This document shows positions 59,922 through 64,000 of a stretch of DNA of 64,000 nt, piece by piece (position 1 is the stretch's first letter; each line of letters opens with the position of its first letter). A program made the translations under genes and the position numbers. This stretch comes from Paracoccus cavernae (GTDB lineage: Bacteria; Pseudomonadota; Alphaproteobacteria; Rhodobacterales; Rhodobacteraceae), in the NCBI GenBank assembly GCA_030410095.1, contig JAUFRC010000003.1, positions 310,001 to 374,000 of the forward strand, read 5' to 3'. The notes beneath the pieces are model-generated. The model had not been told where the DNA came from and did not search any database. It worked only from the letters and a program-made list of their open reading frames with translations.

Positions 59922-60874
59922 GGCTGTTTGCCCGCCTTGCTCCCTTGAATGCGGCCGCCGGTGATGCGGCCGCTATTCGTTGAAATCCACGCTTTCGCGG
60001 CATCGAGAAAGGCCTTGTGCAGGCTTGAACGATCAAGCGAGGTATTCATCAACATCCCCATTTTCATCGGGCGCGGATGACCGGCCAAGGGGATGAAACG
60101 CAAGGGCTGCCCGTCGGGCGCAAGATCGTTCAACGGCCTGATATTGAAGATGGAATAGCCGAAACCATTGGCGACAAGCGAACGCGCCACCGCCATGTCG
60201 CGGGTGCGTTCGGCGATATTGGCGCGCAGGGATTTCTGCGCGAAGAACGACAGGAAATAATCGGCGCTGAGCGGCAGGTCGAGCAGGACCAGCGGCAAGG
60301 GTGCGAGCTCCTCGACCGAGACCTCGGCGCGGTCGGCGAAAGGATGGTCGGGTGCGACCGCGACCAGGGGCGGCAGCTCGAGCATCGGGAAAAACTTCAG
60401 ATCGGCCGGCAGGTTCAGGTCATAGGTCAGCGCGACATCGATGCGCGCCTGACGCAGCAGGCTGAACAGCTCGGGCTGGTCGGCCTCGAGCTGGGAGATG
60501 ACCTCGGGGTAATCGGCGACGAAACTGCGGCGCAATCCCGGCAACACGACCTGCGCAAAGGTGCTCAGGCAGCCGATCGCCAGAGGTCCGCGCACCTGCC
60601 CCGACAATTCCCCCGCGAGATCGCGCAAAGCCGCCGCCTGACGCAGCACCATCTGCGCGTGATCGAGCAGCTTTCTGCCCGCCAGGGTCGGCGTCAGGCC
60701 CTGCGCGTGATGGCGCACGAAGAGCTGGACGCCCAGCTCGTTTTCGAGATGCGAGATCCCCGCCGAGATCGAAGGCGCGGTCACATTGACCTGCTGCGCG
60801 GCGGCAACGATCCCGCCCGCCTCGCCGACGGCCACCAGATATTCAAGCTGACGCATCGTGTAGCGGATCGACAT
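59918..60874 (-). CDS. LysR-family regulator
   Basis: An intact 318-residue protein. N-terminal helix-turn-helix (YTMRQLEYLVAVGEAGGIVA, VNVTAPSISAGISHLE) with LFVRHHAQGLTPTLAGR, then an effector domain (IGCLSTFAQVVLPGLRRSFV, LPLVLLDLPLSADYFLSFFA). ATG 60874 (MSIRYTMRQLEYL) is chosen over the longer frame, which adds a proline/arginine-rich stretch. It lies between the transporter and DUF1028-RidA-FMO gene groups and may control either. Confidence 0.88.
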   Translation of the reverse strand: MSIRYTMRQLEYLVAVGEAGGIVAAAQQVNVTAPSISAGISHLENELGVQLFVRHHAQGLTPTLAGRKLLDHAQMVLRQAAALRDLAGELSGQVRGPLAIGCLSTFAQVVLPGLRRSFVADYPEVISQLEADQPELFSLLRQARIDVALTYDLNLPADLKFFPMLELPPLVAVAPDHPFADRAEVSVEELAPLPLVLLDLPLSADYFLSFFAQKSLRANIAERTRDMAVARSLVANGFGYSIFNIRPLNDLAPDGQPLRFIPLAGHPRPMKMGMLMNTSLDRSSLHKAFLDAAKAWISTNSGRITGGRIQGSKAGKQP

Positions 60875-61039
60875 GGGCGGCCCTCGGGCTGGGATTTCCG
60901 GCGCGGCCCGAGCCTTGGGCACCGGCCGCGATCATGGCGCGGAACCTATGCGAAACCGGCCCATGCGGCAAGCGCATAGGCCGGTCGCGGCCCTCGTCAG
61001 AAGGCGGCCGAAGGGGCGGGCGACGTGCCCCGATACGCG

Positions 61040-61714
61040 TTACTCGTCGCCCGGCACGCCGTAGGACGGCGCGGCGCGCGGGTCGAGCGCGCGTAGCACA
61101 TAGGCGTCGATCTGGGGCTTGTAGACCTCCCATGCGGAGGCGATCGCCTCGATCGGACAATCCTCGGTCCAGTCACAGCGCAGATCGGCCAGCGGCCAGC
61201 TTTGGCGATGCGCGATCTGCATGCCCGCCGAATGGACCGGCCCCGCCTCTCCGCCCGCCGCAAGCCCCGCGCGCATGGCCGCGATCAGGCGGTCGCCGAT
61301 ATGGCCCGAGGCCGCCAGAAAGCCCGCGACAATCGCCGCCGGTACGCCGTCATTGGCCAGAAGGTTGCCGCCCGAGGCCACGCCCTCGCCGCGGGCCTCG
61401 GTCCAGATCCCGAGCGAATTCGGCCCCGAATGGATCGCGACACGGCCGTTGCGGTCGACCGCAAGCACCTGCCGGTATTCGGCGAATGTGGCACGACGGC
61501 GGATCTCGTCGATGGTTTCCTGCGCCCCGAGCCCGCTTTCGAGAAGATCGAGCCCCATCGGCCCCAGCCGCGGATCGGTGACGTTTTGCGTGGCAACCGC
61601 CCCCACGCCCGCGCGGGTATAGGCGCAGCGCGCCGCAACCGCCGGCGAGGACGAGGCGATCGCCACTCCGAACATGCCCGTCTCGGGGCATCGTGCGACC
61701 AGTGAAAAGGTCAT
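61040..61714 (-). CDS. DUF1028 family protein (putative Ntn-hydrolase fold)
   Basis: An intact 224-residue protein starting MTFSLVARCPETGMFGVAIA, with SSPAVAARCAYTRAGVGAVA and NVTDPRLGPMGLDLL, the DUF1028 signature. The family is thought to have an Ntn-hydrolase-like fold, but its reaction is unknown. It is often found beside RidA proteins and M20 peptidases, as here. ATG 61714 lies 4 bp after the ridA stop, in one operon with ridA and the flavin monooxygenase. Confidence 0.88.
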   Translation of the reverse strand: MTFSLVARCPETGMFGVAIASSSPAVAARCAYTRAGVGAVATQNVTDPRLGPMGLDLLESGLGAQETIDEIRRRATFAEYRQVLAVDRNGRVAIHSGPNSLGIWTEARGEGVASGGNLLANDGVPAAIVAGFLAASGHIGDRLIAAMRAGLAAGGEAGPVHSAGMQIAHRQSWPLADLRCDWTEDCPIEAIASAWEVYKPQIDAYVLRALDPRAAPSYGVPGDE

Positions 61715-61718
61715 GGCC

Positions 61719-62133
61719 TTATTCCGGAATGACGGCGGTGCCGTCGATTTCGACCAGCCATTCGGGCCGCGCCAAGGCCTGCACCACCAGCCCCGTCGAG
61801 ACCGGATGCACCCCTGAAGATATTCCCCATGGTGCGGTAGACCGCCTCGCGGTGGCGCACATCGGTGATATAGACCACGACCTTGACGAGATGCTCCATC
61901 TTTCCGCCCGCCTCTTCAATGAGTTGGCGGATGTTTTGCATGACTTTATGGGTCTGCTCGACCGGATCGTGACTGTCGAGATTCTTGCCGTCGTCGAGGC
62001 TTTGCGGGCATTGGCCGCGCAGCCAGATGATCTTGCCGCCCTGCGTCACCACCGCCTGGGCCAGATCGTTGTCGAGCTTTTGCTCGGGATAGGTGTCGCG
62101 GGTGTTGAAGGGGCGGATGCGGGTATGGGCCAT
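61719..62133 (-). CDS. RidA (YjgF/YER057c/UK114) family protein, one frame break
   Basis: About 138 residues. It has the RidA layout: IRPFNTRDTYPEQKLDNDLA, IIWLRGQCPQSLDDGKNLDS, EQTHKVMQNIRQLIEEAGGK and VVVYITDVRHREAVYRTMG. The acidic residue near the C-terminus appears in EWLVEIDGTAVI. One base is missing near 61815, after NIFRG, which should continue VHPVSTGLVVQALARPE. RidA proteins hydrolyse reactive enamine/imine intermediates; catabolic subfamilies act inside pathways. It follows the monooxygenase by 43 bp. Confidence 0.86.
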
Positions 62134-62176
62134 GTGGGTCTCCGGATGGCAGGTGTTTGGGGCGGATGAAGGGGCC

Positions 62177-63470
62177 TCAGGCCGGTTCGCGCAGGGCGGC
62201 CCGTTCTTGGGCCTGCGCCTCGTCGTTATAGGCACGGTATTTGCGCTGGATGCCGATCTGTTCGGCGACATGTTTGGCATCATGCCAGACACCCCAGATA
62301 AAGCTCGATCCGCGACGCGATTGCCACGGCAGGCCGAGGAAATAGAGCCCCGGCTCGCGCGAGACGCCGCGCTGGTGGATCGGGCGGCCCTGCGGGTCTT
62401 GTCGCTTTTGATCCAGCTGTAATCGGCGGTGAAGCCCACCGCCCAGATCACGGTCGAAATCCCCGCCTGTGCCGGATCGAGTTCGCGCAGGGGCGTGGTG
62501 ATGCAGCCTGCATCGGGGTAGCGCGCCCGTGCCTGCGGATCCTCGGGCAGATCGAGGCCGTTCTTCGCGACATAGGCATCGGCCTCGTCGAGCAGCGCGT
62601 TGTGGTTGGCATCGCCCGCATCGAGATTGCGGCCGAGATCGCCGGCAAGAAGCAACTTGCCGTCAGCATAGCCTTCGGTCCGCCCGAGCAGCGTGATCCC
62701 CTCCTGCGCGAGGCGGCGGAAATCGATGGTCTCGCCATTGCGCGCGCCGCTGACGGCGATGGTGACATGTTCAGTGCCGGGCGCGGGTGCGGCCATGTCC
62801 CATTTGCCCAAGACACCCAGCCACCAGCAGAAATCGCGGCCGCGATAGGCGCGCGGCGGACGGTCGTGCGGCCCGACCGAGAGATAGACCTTGCGCCCCG
62901 CGCGATTGAGCTCGTCCGCGATCTGGACGCCCGAAGAGCCCGCGCCGACGATCAGAACCGCGCCCTCGGGCAGCTGGTCGGGGTTGCGGTAGCCGCTCGA
63001 ATGGATCTGGGTGATGCCCGCGCTTTCGGGGATCACATCGGGGATGATCGGCGTCTGGAACGCGCCGGTCGCGGCGACGATGCTCTGGGCCTCGTAATCG
63101 CCCGCGCTCGAGACATGAAAACCCTGACGCCCCTCCAGCCGCTCGACGCCCAGAACGGTGACGCCGGTCTTGATCGGCGCGTCGAATTTCCGCGCATAGG
63201 CGGCAAGATAATCGGCGACGACCTCTTTGGCGGGGAAGGCGTCGGGGCCGACGGCGGCATCGACCTCGTCGAAGGTCATTCCGGGAAAGCGGTCATGCCA
63301 GGCGGGGCCGTTCGCGACCAGCGAATCCCACCGGCCCGAGCGCCAACGCTCGGCGATGCGGTCGCGCTCCAGCACGATATGGGGCACGGAGGCCGCGCTC
63401 AGATGCTCGCTCATCGCGATTCCGGCCTGGCCCGCGCCGATGATGAGAGTGTCGATTTTGTAACCGGCAT
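62177..63470 (-). CDS. Flavin-containing monooxygenase-like NAD(P)/FAD protein, two frame breaks
   Basis: About 432 residues. Two dinucleotide-binding motifs: LIIGAGQAGIAMSEHL near the N-terminus (FAD) and VLIVGAGSSGVQIADEL in the middle (NADPH). WDSLVANGPAWHDRFPG and VIWAVGFTADYSWIK match CzcO/FMO-like enzymes. Breaks: one A missing near 63455 (MPVTKIDTLIIGAG, with AAAGGA upstream of ATG 63470) and one base near 62405, after which DPQGRPIHQRGVSREPGLYF and WQSRRGSSFIWGVWHDAKHV complete the enzyme. It could oxygenate a nitrogen or carbon centre of the island's substrate. Confidence 0.83.
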
Positions 63471-63552
63471 TGGACGATCCTTTGGCAGGGTTCTGCCCTT
63501 GGAGTAATGCCGGTTTTGCCGCGCAGGATATTACAATATGGCGTTGCATTGC

Positions 63553-63567
63553 TTAGGCTGAGCCTAA
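63553..63567. promoter_or_regulatory. Palindromic site between the flavin monooxygenase and M20 genes
   Basis: TTAGGC-TGA-GCCTAA is a perfect 15-bp inverted repeat in the 285-bp divergent gap. A matching half-site TTAGGCTGA occurs at 55003-55011 before the ABC transporter genes. A regulator of the island, perhaps the LysR at 59918, may bind here. Confidence 0.5.
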
Positions 63568-63755
63568 CGCCACCGCATCAACTCACTGATATTGAAATAG
63601 ATTCGCGAAACGGTGCCGCGTCCGCGAAGCCGCGCCGCAAACCCGCGCGGAATGCCCGCTTGCGCGCGGGCCGCGAACATCCGAGCAAGGGACAACGTCT
63701 TTCCGAGGGCCGAGATGACCGCGCAACACCCCCAGACCACGCCTTCCCTGCCGCC

Positions 63756-64000
63756 ATGACCCGCCCCGTTCCGCCCCCGCTCGAGATCCTCGCGCGGCTG
63801 GTCGCCTTCCCCACGATCTCGCGGCGCACGAACCTCGACCTGCTCGATCATATCGAGGCGCTGTTCGCCGGCTCCGGCGCGCGGATGCACCGTTTCGCGC
63901 ATGAAGACGGCAGCCGCGCCAATCTGTGGATCTCGATCGGCCCCGATATTGCGGGCGGGGTCGTGCTTTCGGGCCATAGCGATGTCGTCCCCGTCGAGGG
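63756..64000 (+). CDS. M20 family deacylase/peptidase (ArgE-like), N-terminal fragment
   Basis: The window ends inside this gene. The 81 visible residues start MTRPVPPPLEILARLVAFPT and reach GHSDVVPVEG, whose His and Asp are metal-site residues of M20 amidohydrolases such as acetylornithine deacetylase ArgE. It is divergent from the monooxygenase-RidA-DUF1028 operon. An upstream ATG at 63714 is out of frame as read. It would cleave an amide bond of an N-acyl substrate; position suggests a role in this island rather than in arginine synthesis. Confidence 0.78.
   Translation, partial: MTRPVPPPLEILARLVAFPTISRRTNLDLLDHIEALFAGSGARMHRFAHEDGSRANLWISIGPDIAGGVVLSGHSDVVPVE

Noticed and set aside
2404..63470. 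Calling the split genes pseudogenes
   Set aside because: Breaks are nearly all minus-one, mostly at short G/C runs, and hit about 40 unrelated genes alike while motifs and operon overlaps stay intact; sequencing error is the simpler explanation.
63756..64000. Assigning the truncated M20 gene to arginine biosynthesis as argE
   Set aside because: Only 81 residues are visible, and the neighbours (RidA, DUF1028, FMO) point to catabolism; the family alone does not fix the substrate.
1..64000. CRISPR arrays, tRNA or rRNA genes, insertion sequences, phage or integrase genes
   Set aside because: I looked for regularly spaced repeats, cloverleaf-like segments and transposase or integrase motifs and saw none; short RNA genes could still be missed by eye.

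Overview
The window is about 64 kb of GC-rich bacterial chromosome, packed with short-spaced operons. It looks like an alphaproteobacterium of the Rhodobacteraceae, most probably Paracoccus or a close relative. The best evidence is a complete qhp cluster for quinohemoprotein amine dehydrogenase (known from Paracoccus denitrificans), together with pxpABC, AcnX-type hydroxyproline dehydratase and Rhodobacteraceae-style transport genes. I saw no rRNA, tRNA, CRISPR array, transposase or phage gene.

Data quality matters for reading this annotation. About 40 of the roughly 58 genes contain reading-frame breaks, about 85 in total. Nearly every break is cured by adding one base, usually in a short G or C run. 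I read these as uncorrected single-base deletions in the assembly, not pseudogenes, and give each gene as one CDS across its breaks.

Layout. 1-7344 (+): the end of an amino-acid ABC transporter operon (binding protein, two permeases, ATPase) running into hydroxyproline catabolism genes: a DadA-like D-amino-acid oxidoreductase, a hydroxyproline 2-epimerase, an AcnX-type cis-3-hydroxyproline dehydratase and a second proline-racemase-family enzyme. A clear terminator follows. 7393-14902: two exported or membrane hypothetical proteins, the 5-oxoprolinase operon pxpABC, a YeiH-type transporter, peptidase T and a DUF983 protein.

15041-28335: amine catabolism. An acyl-CoA synthetase and an aldehyde dehydrogenase lie beside the AraC regulator qhpR. 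Then come qhpA-qhpD-qhpC-qhpB-qhpE-qhpF (minus strand) and divergent qhpG. Together they would turn a primary amine into aldehyde, acid and acyl-CoA. A 15-bp motif recurs in both divergent promoter regions, each copy pointing at the gene it precedes; it is a good candidate for the QhpR operator.

28332-42189: a NUDIX hydrolase; the lower beta-ketoadipate pathway (pcaI, pcaJ, pcaF) with a divergent IclR regulator; a LysR/SDR pair; a ferric-iron ABC transporter; a ChrR-like cupin; and a DMT exporter / TetR / TSUP operon with a palindromic operator. 42252-52287: cytochrome b561; an EmrAB-type multidrug pump with a divergent TetR and a perfect 12-bp inverted repeat; a CopA-type multicopper oxidase with a His-rich exported protein; a DNA photolyase; and a chromate transporter.

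52313-64000: a catabolic island of unknown substrate. It has a LysR regulator, a Rieske oxygenase, a 2Fe-2S ferredoxin with no reductase gene beside it, a polyamine-type ABC transporter, a second LysR, a DUF1028 protein, a RidA protein, a flavin monooxygenase and the start of an M20 deacylase. A nitrogen-containing substrate such as a quaternary amine or N-acyl compound is likely, but this is inference.
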